A DNA stretch of 64,000 nucleotides from Herbihabitans rhizosphaerae (lineage in GTDB: Bacteria > Actinomycetota > Actinomycetes > Mycobacteriales > Pseudonocardiaceae), in contig NZ_SGWQ01000001.1 of NCBI RefSeq assembly GCF_004216555.1, positions 310,001 to 374,000 of the forward strand, read 5' to 3'. Position numbers and translations under genes: made by a program. The first letter of the stretch is position 1. Every line of letters starts with the position of its first letter. Positions 19,232 to 28,146 of the stretch are shown here, one piece after another. The notes under the pieces are model-generated. The model was given only the letters and a program-made list of their open reading frames with translations. It did no database searches and was not told the origin of the DNA.

Positions 19232-20085
19232 GCCAGCTCCTTTGCGATCTTGTGCATGAAGGACAAGGATTCGCCTGGCGTGAGACCGGAGCTGGTCAGG
19301 TGGTGGAACCTCGTTTTCAGCGTCCGAACCTGTGCCGGCTTCTCCGGGTAGACGTTACCAGCGGCGCAGTCGACGTAGCCGGTCTCGGGATCGGTCGGTT
19401 CGGCGAACTCGACCAGCGTGAAGGAGCCGCTGCTGCCGGCGTGTGCGCCGGCGTCGAACGGCAGGACCTGGATGGTCACGTTGGGCAGCTCGCTCATGGC
19501 CAACAGATGCTCGACCTGGGCGCGCATCACCGCAGGGCCGCCGACCTTGCGGCGGAGAACGGCCTCGTCGAACACCGTCCACAGCAACAGTGGCTCGGGC
19601 TTGCGGTGCAATGCCCGTTGACGGGCGATGCGCAGACCGAGCAGGCGTTCCCGTTCAGCGTTGGGCATTCCAGGGTCCTCAGCGCGAATCCACGCACGGG
19701 CGTAGTCCTCGATCTGCAACAGGCCGTGCACCACGGACGTGCCGAACACCAGCAGCGACGCGGCGGCCTCTTCGATGCTCAGGTACAGGTCGAAGTCCGC
19801 GGGGAGGATGTCGTCGAACTCTTCCCACCAGCCGTGCTGCTCGGCCAATGCTGCGAGCTTGAGCACCTTGTCTCGGACGTTCGAAGTCGCGTCGTAGGCG
19901 TCCAGGAGCGCTTGCACATCCTCGGCGTAGACGACGTTGCGGCCCGTCTCCAGGCGCGACAGCTTCGCCGTCGACACTCCAGAAGCGCGGCTTGCTTGAC
20001 CATTGGTCAGGCCCGCTGCTTCACGGAGCGCCTTCAGCACGCCACCCAGGCGTCGCCGGCCCATGGTCGGAGTAACCGCTGGCAT
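19228..20085 (-). CDS. XRE-family regulator with DUF5753 ligand-like domain
   Basis: A 285-residue transcriptional regulator. The helix-turn-helix spans about residues 12-66 (LREAAGLTNGQASRASGVS, then KLSRLETGR). The rest is the DUF5753 region with typical IEDYARAWI and LPFDAGAHAGSSGSF segments. ATG 20085 follows GGGAGGCAAC. Together with DUF397 downstream it resembles the WhiJ-type pairs that control nearby genes in development. The divergent genes at 20377 and 20755, across a dyad-rich gap, are the likely targets. Confidence 0.9.
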   Translation of the reverse strand: MPAVTPTMGRRRLGGVLKALREAAGLTNGQASRASGVSTAKLSRLETGRNVVYAEDVQALLDAYDATSNVRDKVLKLAALAEQHGWWEEFDDILPADFDLYLSIEEAAASLLVFGTSVVHGLLQIEDYARAWIRAEDPGMPNAERERLLGLRIARQRALHRKPEPLLLWTVFDEAVLRRKVGGPAVMRAQVEHLLAMSELPNVTIQVLPFDAGAHAGSSGSFTLVEFAEPTDPETGYVDCAAGNVYPEKPAQVRTLKTRFHHLTSSGLTPGESLSFMHKIAKELA

Positions 20086-20193
20086 GTTGCCTCCCAGTCG
20101 TCTCGTGACCGAGCCAGTCTGCTGGTCCACCCCCTCCGTCGCTACGCCGCGAGAGTGACAGATCGACCATCTGGTTGCGATCGGGCCATCCGC

Positions 20194-20232
20194 GTGTAAG
20201 TTACACAGCAGTTCCACTGCAGTTGGTGGAAC
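20194..20232. promoter_or_regulatory. Two dyads in the divergent XRE promoter region
   Basis: GTGTAAGTTACAC (20194-20206) is a perfect dyad around a single central base. GTTCCAC-n8-GTGGAAC (20211-20232) follows at once. Both sit in the 291-bp gap between the XRE gene and the divergent 20377 gene. They are plausible binding sites for the XRE protein or its partner, judged from position only. Confidence 0.45.
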
Positions 20233-20376
20233 TCGGCAGAAGTCAACGGCTGCCGGAACCGGGTCCCGCGCGGACGTGCTGCCTCCGGGTATCCGCGCGG
20301 GACCTCAGCCACAGAAACGAATCGCCCGGGACTCACACGAGAAGCGGCGCGACTGGGCGTGCGGAGGTTGAACCCG

Positions 20377-20721
20377 ATGAGCACGTTGATTAGCCACGCC
20401 GACGCTGTCGCGCGCTACGCCGAGCTGGCGCGTCTACCTGCTGAGTTTCGATGGGCCTGGGAGCTCCGCCCTCTCGCCCATCCCTACGGCGCGGACCTCT
20501 GGGGCAGCGCCGTGCTGGCGGGCGGTGCGGTGGTCGTGGGCATCTTCATTTACCCCAGTCACGCCAAAGCGCTCCGCCTCGACCAGCGCGGCATGCCCGA
20601 GGAAGTGACCGGGCAGCTCGCCGCCGTGGTCACGTGGGTAGCAGAGCTCCTGGCACCCGTCGTCAATCCAGAGTCCGGCAGTGAGGACTTTCCGCGTGAC
20701 AGCCGGATCCGCCATGTGTGA
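20377..20721 (+). CDS. Unknown small protein of the XRE-DUF397 locus
   Basis: A 114-residue protein not recognised as a known family. ATG 20377 is preceded by GGAGG at a 9-base spacing. The sequence is soluble and mixed alpha/beta in look, with a short hydrophobic strand pair (VLAGGAVVVGIFIY) and a basic KALRLDQRG segment. It is divergent from the XRE regulator, and the next gene follows 33 bases later. It may be the regulated target or an anti-sigma-like partner, but nothing in the sequence decides this. Confidence 0.6.
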   Translation: MSTLISHADAVARYAELARLPAEFRWAWELRPLAHPYGADLWGSAVLAGGAVVVGIFIYPSHAKALRLDQRGMPEEVTGQLAAVVTWVAELLAPVVNPESGSEDFPRDSRIRHV

Positions 20722-20754
20722 TCGCTCGGGCGGTAACCGCGAGGGGCAACTGTC

Positions 20755-21021
20755 GTGAGCGCGGCACCGTCCGGCAGTGTGTCCGGTTTGTGGGGGCATG
20801 CGGTGATCGATCACCGGACCCGCCACCTCCGCCAGACCTGGCCAGACGGCACCCCGATCATCGACAACGACCACGGCCAGAACCTGGGCGACTCGGTGTG
20901 CGACACCTTGCTGATCGCCAATGTCCCCGACCCGATCACCACCGCTGAACCCGACGTGTGCCACCGTTGCCACGACTGGCTGATCGCCCACTGCCGCCAC
21001 CACTTCCGCGAACTCCCATAA
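20755..21021 (+). CDS. Unknown small Cys/His-rich protein
   Basis: An 88-residue protein starting at GTG 20755, with GAGGGG upstream. The C-terminal part has CHRCHDWLIAHCRHH, preceded by an earlier Cys in GDSVCDTLL. A small zinc-binding site is possible. Similar short proteins accompany XRE-DUF397 pairs in actinomycetes, but I cannot name the family. It probably forms an operon with the 20377 gene. Confidence 0.55.
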   Translation: MSAAPSGSVSGLWGHAVIDHRTRHLRQTWPDGTPIIDNDHGQNLGDSVCDTLLIANVPDPITTAEPDVCHRCHDWLIAHCRHHFRELP

Positions 21022-21193
21022 CTCTCACTCAGGGGCTCGGTCGAATACTCTGAACGAGTGACCTTGGTCGAGTAGCCGTCAGAACCTCCTGCGTCACCAG
21101 TACCATCGCCAACGGCGCGGCCACGCGATGCTTCGCTCGGCCGCGCCCTGATGTAACTGGGGCAGTCGTGAAGGAGACGGGGGCTCGGAAACC

Positions 21194-21652
21194 TTGATCA
21201 ACAGTTGGGACAATCCGCAGTGGGAGGCCCGCCGCAAGCAGGCGGAGCAAGAGGTGCGGCAAGCGTACCTGGGGTACCAGGCTTACATGAACGGCCAAGC
21301 CCCGCCGCCGGTGTACTCCTCACCCGGCCTGGGCAAGCACGTCTTCGCAGACCTCGCCCACCTCGACCACGTCATCGGCAAGGCAGACCTCGTTGTGCAG
21401 GCGCTCAAGGGGCGTGTCCAGAATTTTCAGGTTGCGCACGACATGATCAGGCCTCCGGCGGCCGACGAGGACAGTCGGGCTCACGCGGAGGAGTTTAAAA
21501 AGGCCGCACTGCGGGGTAAGGAGCATGCACGAGGCATGCACCGCTTCGCCGAGCATCGCTTCAACCAGCTCCGGGCCGCGCGCACACAGCTTGCCGAGGT
21601 CGAGCGCGCCAATGCCGAGAAGATGCGCCGAGCCGGGCCTCGGGATGCCTGA
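21194..21652 (+). CDS. Helical protein at the head of an ESX-like substrate cluster
   Basis: A 152-residue, almost wholly alpha-helical, charged protein. It has a YLGYQAYMNGQAPPPVY linker and a long helix ending in a basic EKMRRAGP tail. The start is TTG 21194, chosen because the frame is closed upstream; the nearby GGAGACGGGGG is a loose ribosome-binding site. It overlaps the lipoprotein gene by 8 bases. Family unknown. Its place before PPE-like and EspG-like genes suggests a link to type VII secretion. Confidence 0.6.
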   Translation: MINSWDNPQWEARRKQAEQEVRQAYLGYQAYMNGQAPPPVYSSPGLGKHVFADLAHLDHVIGKADLVVQALKGRVQNFQVAHDMIRPPAADEDSRAHAEEFKKAALRGKEHARGMHRFAEHRFNQLRAARTQLAEVERANAEKMRRAGPRDA

Positions 21653-22268
21653 TCGCCGTGTGATCGCAGGCGCTGCGGTTGCGGCCAGTGTGTTGCTCGC
21701 CGGGTGCTCGGGCGACGGTCAGGCGACCCAGTCGTCGGCGCCGACACCCACGACGGCAGTTAGCACAGCACCGCCCCCTACATCGACGAAGCCGGCACTG
21801 CCGACGCACGGTGCTCCGAAGGTGGCTGTACCGCTGGATGCGACTCGGCTGCTAGCTGATCCGTGCGCAGCACTCTCGCCGCAAACGATACAAACACTGG
21901 ATATGGCCCCAGCGGGAAAACCGGATTTGGATGGTATTGGCGGTCCCAACTGCGAGTGGGGAGGCGCGTCTCTCCGTTTGACGTTTATGAAGGTCAATGC
22001 GAATGGATTGTCCGACTACTACCGGGGTCGGCAGGCGGGAGAGTTCCCCGGGCGTTGGGACGAGACCTTCGTTGGGGGGTATCCCGGGGTATTTAAAGAT
22101 GGAGGCACGCACAGCGATTCGGACGGGGCGTGCAATCTCACGATTGGTCTTTCGGACACTCTCCCAGCCCTGATTAGTCTGCTTGGCGTCAGGGGGCCGG
22201 GCAAGTGCGACGCGTCTGCTGTTCGGGTGGCTGAGGGGCTCATCTCGACGTTGAAAGGGGGCAGGTGA
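21645..22268 (+). CDS. DUF3558-like lipoprotein
   Basis: A 207-residue exported lipoprotein. The signal peptide ends in the lipobox LLAGC (Cys at about 20), followed by a Ser/Thr/Pro linker to about residue 50. The folded part has two or three cysteines (LADPCAAL, GGPNCEWGG, GACNLTI) in a pattern seen in DUF3558 lipoproteins of Pseudonocardiaceae and mycobacteria. ATG 21645 overlaps the upstream gene. DUF3558 proteins commonly sit beside ESX-type genes, and their function is unknown. Confidence 0.78.
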   Translation: MPDRRVIAGAAVAASVLLAGCSGDGQATQSSAPTPTTAVSTAPPPTSTKPALPTHGAPKVAVPLDATRLLADPCAALSPQTIQTLDMAPAGKPDLDGIGGPNCEWGGASLRLTFMKVNANGLSDYYRGRQAGEFPGRWDETFVGGYPGVFKDGGTHSDSDGACNLTIGLSDTLPALISLLGVRGPGKCDASAVRVAEGLISTLKGGR

Positions 22269-23552
22269 ATGGCTGAGGACTCGCGTGGCCAGATGGCCGG
22301 TATGACCGGTGATGCGATTTACCGGAATTTTCATGAGGGCACGGGGCCGTCGTGGTTGCGACAGGCGTCCAAGGCGCTTGAGAAGATCGCCAATGATGGC
22401 ACCGAGGAAGAACGTGTGATTCTGGCGCTGACGACAGAGTTGCGGACGGCGTATCAGGGGGATGCCGGCGAAGCCGCCGTTGCGGGCACGATGCCGCTGG
22501 CGACGGAGTACCAGGCCAGCGGGCTCGGTACCGGAAAGTCGCGTCGCCTGGGCAGCGACCAGGCGGGCGCGTTCGACGGGGCCAAGGCGCAGGTGGTGCC
22601 GGTGCCGCCGTTGCCGGACAAGCCGGGAGATTTCGCGGCGTTGGCCGACCCGGACAAGAAGTCGTTCCTGGATGGAATGCAGGCGCACGACGCCGCATCT
22701 CAAACGAACAAACGTGCAATGGAGAACTACTCCCTGCTCGCCCGATCCAATATGAAATTCCCAGGTGAGGGCGAGTTCGGGACGATGCTGGCACCGAGCG
22801 GCGACCTCGGTGTGACAACCATGTCGGCCGGCCCGGGAGTCGGCAGCGTGAACAGCGACGGCGCCCGGGTGGGCGGCCACCCGATCACATCGGGCACCTC
22901 AGGGACATCGGGCGTGCCGACAGACGGCAGTCCGGTGCACCTACCGACACCGGTCGGCGGCGGAGTCCCGACCGTGACACCACCATCCACGGCCCCGCCG
23001 GGTGGCCCGGTTGCCGGCGCCCCACCGGTGACCGGTGGACCAGGTGGCGGCACCGCGCCGTCGCAGCAGACACCGATACCGACCGATCCGACACAGCGCC
23101 CAGGCATACCTGTCACCGGTGGCTTGCCGCCTGGTGGCGAAGACGCCGCACGCCGTGGCGGCGGACCTGGATTGTTCGGTGTCCCCGGCACAGTGGGCAC
23201 ACCGGGTTCCGGTGGTGTTGGCGGCGATGGTGAGCGCACCGGCAGCCGTGGCGGAGTAGGCGGCGGGACAGGTGGGCGTGGTGGCGTGCCGCACGGCGCT
23301 GGTCCCGGAGTCGGCGCCGGCCCGCACGGTGAGCACGGACCGACGACACGCGGCGGCGGTGTGGCCGGTCGTGGTCCCGGCGGTGGGTCGCCGATGGGTG
23401 GCATGCCGATGGGCGCTGGCGGTGGACGCCGGGACGAGGACACCGAGCATGAGCGGGCGTCCTTCGTGGTCGAGCCCGATCCGCACGAGATCTTCGGCAC
23501 CGATGTGGCGACCGCACCACCGACGATCGGGGTGGACGACGATGACCAGTAA
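22269..23552 (+). CDS. PPE-like type VII secretion protein with Gly/Pro-rich middle
   Basis: A 427-residue protein. The first ~170 residues are helical and resemble the N-terminal domain of PPE-like proteins in non-mycobacterial actinobacteria (GMTGDAIYRNFHEGTG, then SWLRQASKALEKI). Residues about 190-385 are a low-complexity Gly/Pro/Thr linker. The C-terminus is short, conserved-looking and acidic (RASFVVEPDPHEIFGTD ... DDDDQ). The ATG follows directly on the stop of the lipoprotein gene. By analogy it would be exported by an ESX system with the EspG-like protein encoded next as its chaperone. Confidence 0.75.
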   Translation: MAEDSRGQMAGMTGDAIYRNFHEGTGPSWLRQASKALEKIANDGTEEERVILALTTELRTAYQGDAGEAAVAGTMPLATEYQASGLGTGKSRRLGSDQAGAFDGAKAQVVPVPPLPDKPGDFAALADPDKKSFLDGMQAHDAASQTNKRAMENYSLLARSNMKFPGEGEFGTMLAPSGDLGVTTMSAGPGVGSVNSDGARVGGHPITSGTSGTSGVPTDGSPVHLPTPVGGGVPTVTPPSTAPPGGPVAGAPPVTGGPGGGTAPSQQTPIPTDPTQRPGIPVTGGLPPGGEDAARRGGGPGLFGVPGTVGTPGSGGVGGDGERTGSRGGVGGGTGGRGGVPHGAGPGVGAGPHGEHGPTTRGGGVAGRGPGGGSPMGGMPMGAGGGRRDEDTEHERASFVVEPDPHEIFGTDVATAPPTIGVDDDDQ

Positions 23553-23573
23553 GGATTGGTAGCAGCATCATGC

Positions 23574-24386
23574 ATGACAGGGGGACATGTGGTTCTGCCC
23601 GCACGCGCGGAGATCAACGCTGATCTGTTGAATGCGATCGTTGAGGCGGAGGGGCTCGGCGAGCTGCATCTGGTGCTGCGTGACGGCCCCGATCAGGCGG
23701 TCTGGTATCCGCACTCGTATCGGGAAACGTTAGCCAGCCGGGTTCGTGAGGAATGCACCCGTCTCGGCTGGTACGACCGGCGGGGTCAACTGGAGATCGA
23801 GATTGAGGCGGCCCTGCGGGTGCTGTGCGCCGGCAGCGTGGAGTACTTCGGCTGGGTCCGCCACCCGCTCGACGAGGGCGGTGAGGCGGTCACCGGGGTC
23901 GTCGTGGCGGCGATCGCGCGGGAAGCAGTGCTCGCGATCCGCCGGGGCAACACGGTGTGGTTGTCCCAGATCAGCAACGCCAACAAACTCCCCGAACGGC
24001 TGGTCGCCCAACTCCCGCCGGTCCGCCCCGGCTCAGGTCAGCCACTGCGCGCGCCGCAACGCGACATCGCCGCCGTGCGCTCCGACGGCCGCACCCGAAA
24101 CCAGGGCGGCGTCGCGCTGCGCCGCGCTGCGCCGGATGCCCGCCACATCAGGCAGATCATGGCGCTACCCAGCTTTGGCGGCGGCGAGCTGTACGGCGGC
24201 GTTCGAGACGGGCACGGAATCTACCGCCGCAGCGATCGCCCGATCCGCTACACCGACACCGACCGCGGCCGCTACCGAGCCACCATCACCGACACACCCG
24301 ACGACACCTACGTCGAAGTCGCGCCCGGCAGTGATGCCGACCTGATCAACCAACTGCGTGCGGTTCAGCGCAGCCTGACCCGGTAG
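23574..24386 (+). CDS. EspG-family ESX secretion-associated protein
   Basis: A 270-residue cytoplasmic protein of the EspG type, which binds PE/PPE substrates and hands them to the ESX machinery. Supporting features are the LGELHLVLRDG strand, the central YFGWV...GVVVAAIAREAVLAIRRG segment and a C-terminal RYRATITDTPDDTYVEVAPG close to other actinobacterial EspG proteins. I chose ATG 23574; a TTG at 23556 in the same frame has poorer support. It follows the PPE-like gene by 21 bases, which fits a substrate-chaperone pair. Confidence 0.78.
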   Translation: MTGGHVVLPARAEINADLLNAIVEAEGLGELHLVLRDGPDQAVWYPHSYRETLASRVREECTRLGWYDRRGQLEIEIEAALRVLCAGSVEYFGWVRHPLDEGGEAVTGVVVAAIAREAVLAIRRGNTVWLSQISNANKLPERLVAQLPPVRPGSGQPLRAPQRDIAAVRSDGRTRNQGGVALRRAAPDARHIRQIMALPSFGGGELYGGVRDGHGIYRRSDRPIRYTDTDRGRYRATITDTPDDTYVEVAPGSDADLINQLRAVQRSLTR

Positions 24387-24409
24387 CCGTCACACGAGAA
24401 GGAGACGAC

Positions 24410-25492
24410 GTGGGATTCACGGTCGAGCCGGCCGAGATTGGGGCGTTCGAGCAGCTCGTGGAGCGGCAGTACGAGCACACGTTGAAGGCGGCGCAGTATG
24501 TGTCGTTCAACTGCGATGTTCCGGGGGGTGAGAAGGGCCTGTTGAACGAGATCTGGTCATCGACCGATGAGGTCAAGAAGCAGGTGATGACCTCGGTCTC
24601 GAAGATGGGCGGACTAGCTCGAGCGAGCGCTATCGAGCTTGGTCGGACGGCTGAGTACTACCGGGGCACGGATCGTCGGGAGGCCGAGCGCCTGGATCGG
24701 ACATACCCTGGCCCGTCGTTGCCGCGGCCGCCGGTATCGGTGGGTGATCGCACGATCAGGGAGGTTCGCGATCCGAGCGGGCGGTTGTCTCCGCCGGAAG
24801 CGCCGGGCGCTCTCAAGGATCCGATTCCGCAGCAGGCGATCAACGCGGTCAGCAGCTTCTTCAGTCCTGGGTATTGGACGATGGAAGTGCTGAACATGCT
24901 GCTGGGCACGAATCCGGCCCAGGAACTGGCGAACCTTGTGACCGGCGATTGGCAAGCCTTCGCACGGTGCGCCAACGCGTTCGACAAGCTCGCGAAGTTC
25001 TACGACGATGTCGCGACGAACCTCGACGGGGCAACGAGCAGGCTGCGGTACTCCTGGCAGGGACAGGCCGCCGACAACGCCTCGACCTACTTTGACGGCC
25101 TCGGCAAGACAATTCGCGAGCACAAGTCAGGTATGGAAAAGCTGCGTGACGCATACACCACGGCGGCTGAGGGCGTGTGGCAGTTCGCCGAGGCGGCCAA
25201 GAGTCTGATCTTGAAGATCTTCGACAAGGTGTTCTGGATCGTCATCGAATGGGCGGCAGCACGAATCCTTGGAAGCACCGTCGTCGGTCCCGCCGCACTC
25301 ATGGCGATATCTGCGCTTCAATGCAAGGAAGTTGTCGACATGTGGAATCAGGTCGGCTCGCATCTCAGCCGCGTGCAACGCATCCTCAGAACGTTCTACG
25401 GCAACGTGTTGGCGATCATCGGAACCACAGGGAGTTTCGCTCCGCATCCGTTCCCGGCGGGCGCGTACAAACATCCAGCGACGGTGTGTTGA
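24410..25492 (+). CDS. WXG100-like / ESX-target protein with membrane segment
   Basis: A 360-residue protein with the look of a type VII secreted effector. The first ~90 residues are a helical hairpin-like region. A second four-helix region around 180-260 contains a WxG-type turn (YSWQGQAADNA, Trp at about 215). A hydrophobic stretch follows at about 266-300. GTG 24410 is preceded by AAGGAG. It probably pairs with the other cluster members; whether it is a toxin cannot be read from the sequence. Confidence 0.65.
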   Translation: MGFTVEPAEIGAFEQLVERQYEHTLKAAQYVSFNCDVPGGEKGLLNEIWSSTDEVKKQVMTSVSKMGGLARASAIELGRTAEYYRGTDRREAERLDRTYPGPSLPRPPVSVGDRTIREVRDPSGRLSPPEAPGALKDPIPQQAINAVSSFFSPGYWTMEVLNMLLGTNPAQELANLVTGDWQAFARCANAFDKLAKFYDDVATNLDGATSRLRYSWQGQAADNASTYFDGLGKTIREHKSGMEKLRDAYTTAAEGVWQFAEAAKSLILKIFDKVFWIVIEWAAARILGSTVVGPAALMAISALQCKEVVDMWNQVGSHLSRVQRILRTFYGNVLAIIGTTGSFAPHPFPAGAYKHPATVC

Positions 25493-25494
25493 CC

Positions 25495-25899
25495 ATGAGC
25501 GATCCCAGTTTCGAAGCAGAAGACACCCCGGGTCTCGCGCGTCACCGACGTGAGCTGCTGAGTCGGTTGGCGGAGCAGACTGGTCAGCCCCAACTCGCGG
25601 AGATGTCCCGCGAACTCCTGGCAGGGCGGCTCACACCCACCGAGATCATCGGCCGCCACCTGTACGACGAAGCCTTCGCTGCTCATGGACGTGAGGTCGC
25701 GTCCTGGTACGAGTCGTTGTCCACCGAACAGCGGGAAGCAGAGGCCGAGCGCGCCCGCGAGCACCTGGACGGGCTCGCTCGCGATGAGGTGCAGACCCCG
25801 ACCGCGGGAACGCCGTGGCGTGCGCGCCGTCAGGAGACAGACGAAGACGAGGAGGATCTCTCCCTCCGCGAAACCTGGCGACGAAAGCCGAAGAGGTAA
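25495..25899 (+). CDS. Unknown small charged protein of the ESX-like cluster
   Basis: A 134-residue soluble protein, Glu/Arg-rich and mostly helical, with an acidic DEDEEDLS patch before a basic C-terminus. ATG 25495 lies 2 bases after the previous stop. I know no family for it. The tight spacing suggests it acts with the ESX-target protein encoded upstream, possibly as an immunity or folding partner, but that rests on position only. Confidence 0.6.
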   Translation: MSDPSFEAEDTPGLARHRRELLSRLAEQTGQPQLAEMSRELLAGRLTPTEIIGRHLYDEAFAAHGREVASWYESLSTEQREAEAERAREHLDGLARDEVQTPTAGTPWRARRQETDEDEEDLSLRETWRRKPKR

Positions 25900-25902
25900 C
25901 CA

Positions 25903-26226
25903 ATGCTCGCCCGGTTTCTCGAACGAATGCGGCCCAGAGACTACGACGAGGTCTTCTTCCATCGCAGCACCACGCTTCGCCACGAGTACTGGGCGGGATT
26001 CGTCCTGCCCGCACTCACAGTCATTTACACGATAGTCGGCCTGTGGAAGTACGGCAGCCTGACGTGGCTCCTGACGTGGCTGTGCGCACCCATCGCGATT
26101 TACGCCAACTACAGAGTCCGCACCGTCATCGACTACTTCCAAGCATTCGTCTGGCTGCTGACCCTCCTCCTGGCCACCGTCGGCGGCCTTGCCCTCCTCG
26201 CGGTACCCCTCTCCAAGATCGACTGA
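25903..26226 (+). CDS. Small membrane protein of the ESX-like cluster
   Basis: A 107-residue protein with a basic N-terminus, two hydrophobic hairpin segments around 30-67 (FVLPALTVIYTIVGL, then WLLTWLCAPIAIYANY) and a last helix at about 81-103. It begins 3 bases after the previous stop and closes the cluster. No family is recognised. It might be an immunity protein or membrane anchor for the cluster's products. Confidence 0.6.
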   Translation: MLARFLERMRPRDYDEVFFHRSTTLRHEYWAGFVLPALTVIYTIVGLWKYGSLTWLLTWLCAPIAIYANYRVRTVIDYFQAFVWLLTLLLATVGGLALLAVPLSKID

Positions 26227-26412
26227 GGCTTGATCGTTCCAGCAATACCCGCCTCACACCCGTCAGTTTGACCGGAATCACTGGCCTCCGCTAACGACTC
26301 CACAGTATTGGTAGATGACAATTTCAGCCCCAGCCAACGTATGGCAGCGCAACCGGTGACGTCCCTCTCGATCGGAAACCAACCCGGCCACCCGGATAGT
26401 CGAACGAACCCG

Positions 26413-28059
26413 TTAAGACGTGCAGCCGGCGCCCTTCGTCAGGCGAAGCTCCTCGCGGAGAACGTCCAGGAATCGGCAGCCGTCGCGCTTGCTGGGCTCG
26501 ACCACACCGCCCTCGTGCCATTCGTTCCACGCGTAGACGTAGACGAGATTGTCCACCTCCGGCGGGCGCGTCGAATTCGTGGCGTCCGCGCGCACGTTTC
26601 GCACCGCCTTGCGGAAATTGTCGAAACTCGCGTCCGGCATCCACCGGATCGCCTTCACGTCCGCGTTCTCGATCGGATAGCGCGGACGCTCATCGAAGTC
26701 CGACATCACACAGCGCGAATACGCACCCGGCGCGGCGGCGAAGAAATCGCGCTGCTTGTCCAGGTACTTCTGGTACGAGCGGCCCTCGACGCCCGGCCCG
26801 TCGGTCGTGCAGTACGCGGCGTTGCCACCGGCGGCCGGCACCTGCTTCGGGTCGAACCCGGCCTGGTTGATCATCACGTAAATGCTCTCGCCGAACGCCG
26901 CCTTCGCCTTGGCGCGCACGGTGTCGGCGAACCGCTTGATCTGCTCCGGCTTCCCGTCGCCGAGCCCGCGCGCGTCGCAGATGTTGAGGATCTTGCGCCC
27001 GTCGTTGGTGCGCAAGGTGTTCTCCTTGGCCAGGTACCCGGTCAGCGTGTCCGCGACCGCGTCGAACTGGCTCGTGGGGATCTTCAGGCCGTCGAACGGA
27101 TGCGCGCACAGGCCGATGGTGAAGTCGATGTTGTTGGTGTTGCGCGCCTTGAAGAACGCGTCCAGCGACGCGCCGGTGACCGACGGCCGCCCGTTCTTCG
27201 AATCCCAGTACCAGTAGAAGTTGAAGAAGCTCAGCCCGGCCGAGGTGGCCTGATCGATGTGCTTCTCCAGGGTGGCCGGGTTCGAGTCGTCGTAATAGCC
27301 CATCGACGGCTCGAGATAGGAGAAGTCCTCGTTCGGCCAGTTGTCCTTGGCGTAGTGCGTGCCATTCTTGAAATCGCGCACACCGCCCCACCAGTCGCCC
27401 TCGCGGCCGTACACCTCTTTGGTGCGCTGAATGATGCGCTGGTGACCGTTGATGTTGAACATGCCGAAATAGACCGCGCCGGCGCGGAACCAGGTCGAAT
27501 GCGTGAATCCCAGCCGGCCGTCGACCTTGTAGCCGGCGTTCACCAGTTCGTCCTTGCGTGACTCCAACGCGAGCCGCCACTCCTTGCCGTTGGAGAACCG
27601 CAGCAACGGCACCAGACCGGGGCCGGCCTGCGGGTAGAGGTGCGCGGCGACGCCCTCGTCCACCCAGCCCTTGCCGAGCAGCGTGTCCCGCTCGGCGGTC
27701 GACGCGGTGAACAGCCACCCCGACGCGGTGGCCGACGGCTTGAGCCGGTACATCGGCGCCGAGCCCTCGAACGGCGCGCTCGGCAGGTACCCGACCTGCC
27801 CGGCGGCCCGCTTCATCCCGTTCTGCACCGCCTTGCGCGCCTCGGCAAGGTCCACCGTGTAGAGCCGCCCGACACCACCGGCCGACACCAGCTCGACCAA
27901 CGGCAGCGGCTCATTGCGTTGCACCGCCTGCCTTTCCGGCGCCTGCGGCTCGTCCTGCCCCGCCGCGGCGATCAACCCGCCCGTCAGCGCGCTCGTTCCG
28001 ACCAACGCCACGGCGATCAGCGCGGCTCGACGCGCGCGCGTACCTGCTGGGAAACCCAC
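26413..28059 (-). CDS. Secreted GH99-like (WbsX-type) protein with DUF5648-like N-terminus
   Basis: A 548-residue exported protein. A signal peptide (twin Arg, then ALIAVALVGTSALTGG) is followed at about 45-170 by repeats resembling DUF5648 (LYRL...TASTAERDTLLGKGW.DEGVAAHLYP). A GH99-like/WbsX-like barrel comes next, with YYDDSNPATLEKHIDQA, FFNFYWYWDS and the C-terminal YVYAWNEWHEGGVVEPS. WbsX-like domains are tied to surface-polysaccharide work, and the substrate here is unknown. I chose GTG 28059 because AGGAG lies 9 bases upstream; an ATG at 28068 directly abuts that site. Confidence 0.8.
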   Translation of the reverse strand: MGFPAGTRARRAALIAVALVGTSALTGGLIAAAGQDEPQAPERQAVQRNEPLPLVELVSAGGVGRLYTVDLAEARKAVQNGMKRAAGQVGYLPSAPFEGSAPMYRLKPSATASGWLFTASTAERDTLLGKGWVDEGVAAHLYPQAGPGLVPLLRFSNGKEWRLALESRKDELVNAGYKVDGRLGFTHSTWFRAGAVYFGMFNINGHQRIIQRTKEVYGREGDWWGGVRDFKNGTHYAKDNWPNEDFSYLEPSMGYYDDSNPATLEKHIDQATSAGLSFFNFYWYWDSKNGRPSVTGASLDAFFKARNTNNIDFTIGLCAHPFDGLKIPTSQFDAVADTLTGYLAKENTLRTNDGRKILNICDARGLGDGKPEQIKRFADTVRAKAKAAFGESIYVMINQAGFDPKQVPAAGGNAAYCTTDGPGVEGRSYQKYLDKQRDFFAAAPGAYSRCVMSDFDERPRYPIENADVKAIRWMPDASFDNFRKAVRNVRADATNSTRPPEVDNLVYVYAWNEWHEGGVVEPSKRDGCRFLDVLREELRLTKGAGCTS

Positions 28060-28146
28060 CCGTTCCATCTCCTGTCCGCGATCAGCCACGCCGTGCCGGA
28101 CAGTAGCGATGTCCGACCGGCGACCGCAGGCGAACACGCGAACCGG

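Noticed and set aside
21029..21298. Minus-strand 89-codon frame before the ESX-like cluster
   Set aside because: No ribosome-binding site, biased composition, and it covers the promoter and start of the plus-strand operon.
26227..26412. The gap between the ESX-like cluster and the GH99-like gene as an RNA gene or regulatory element
   Set aside because: It is somewhat AT-richer, but I see no convincing dyad, promoter or conserved RNA fold. It is simply the space between convergent genes.
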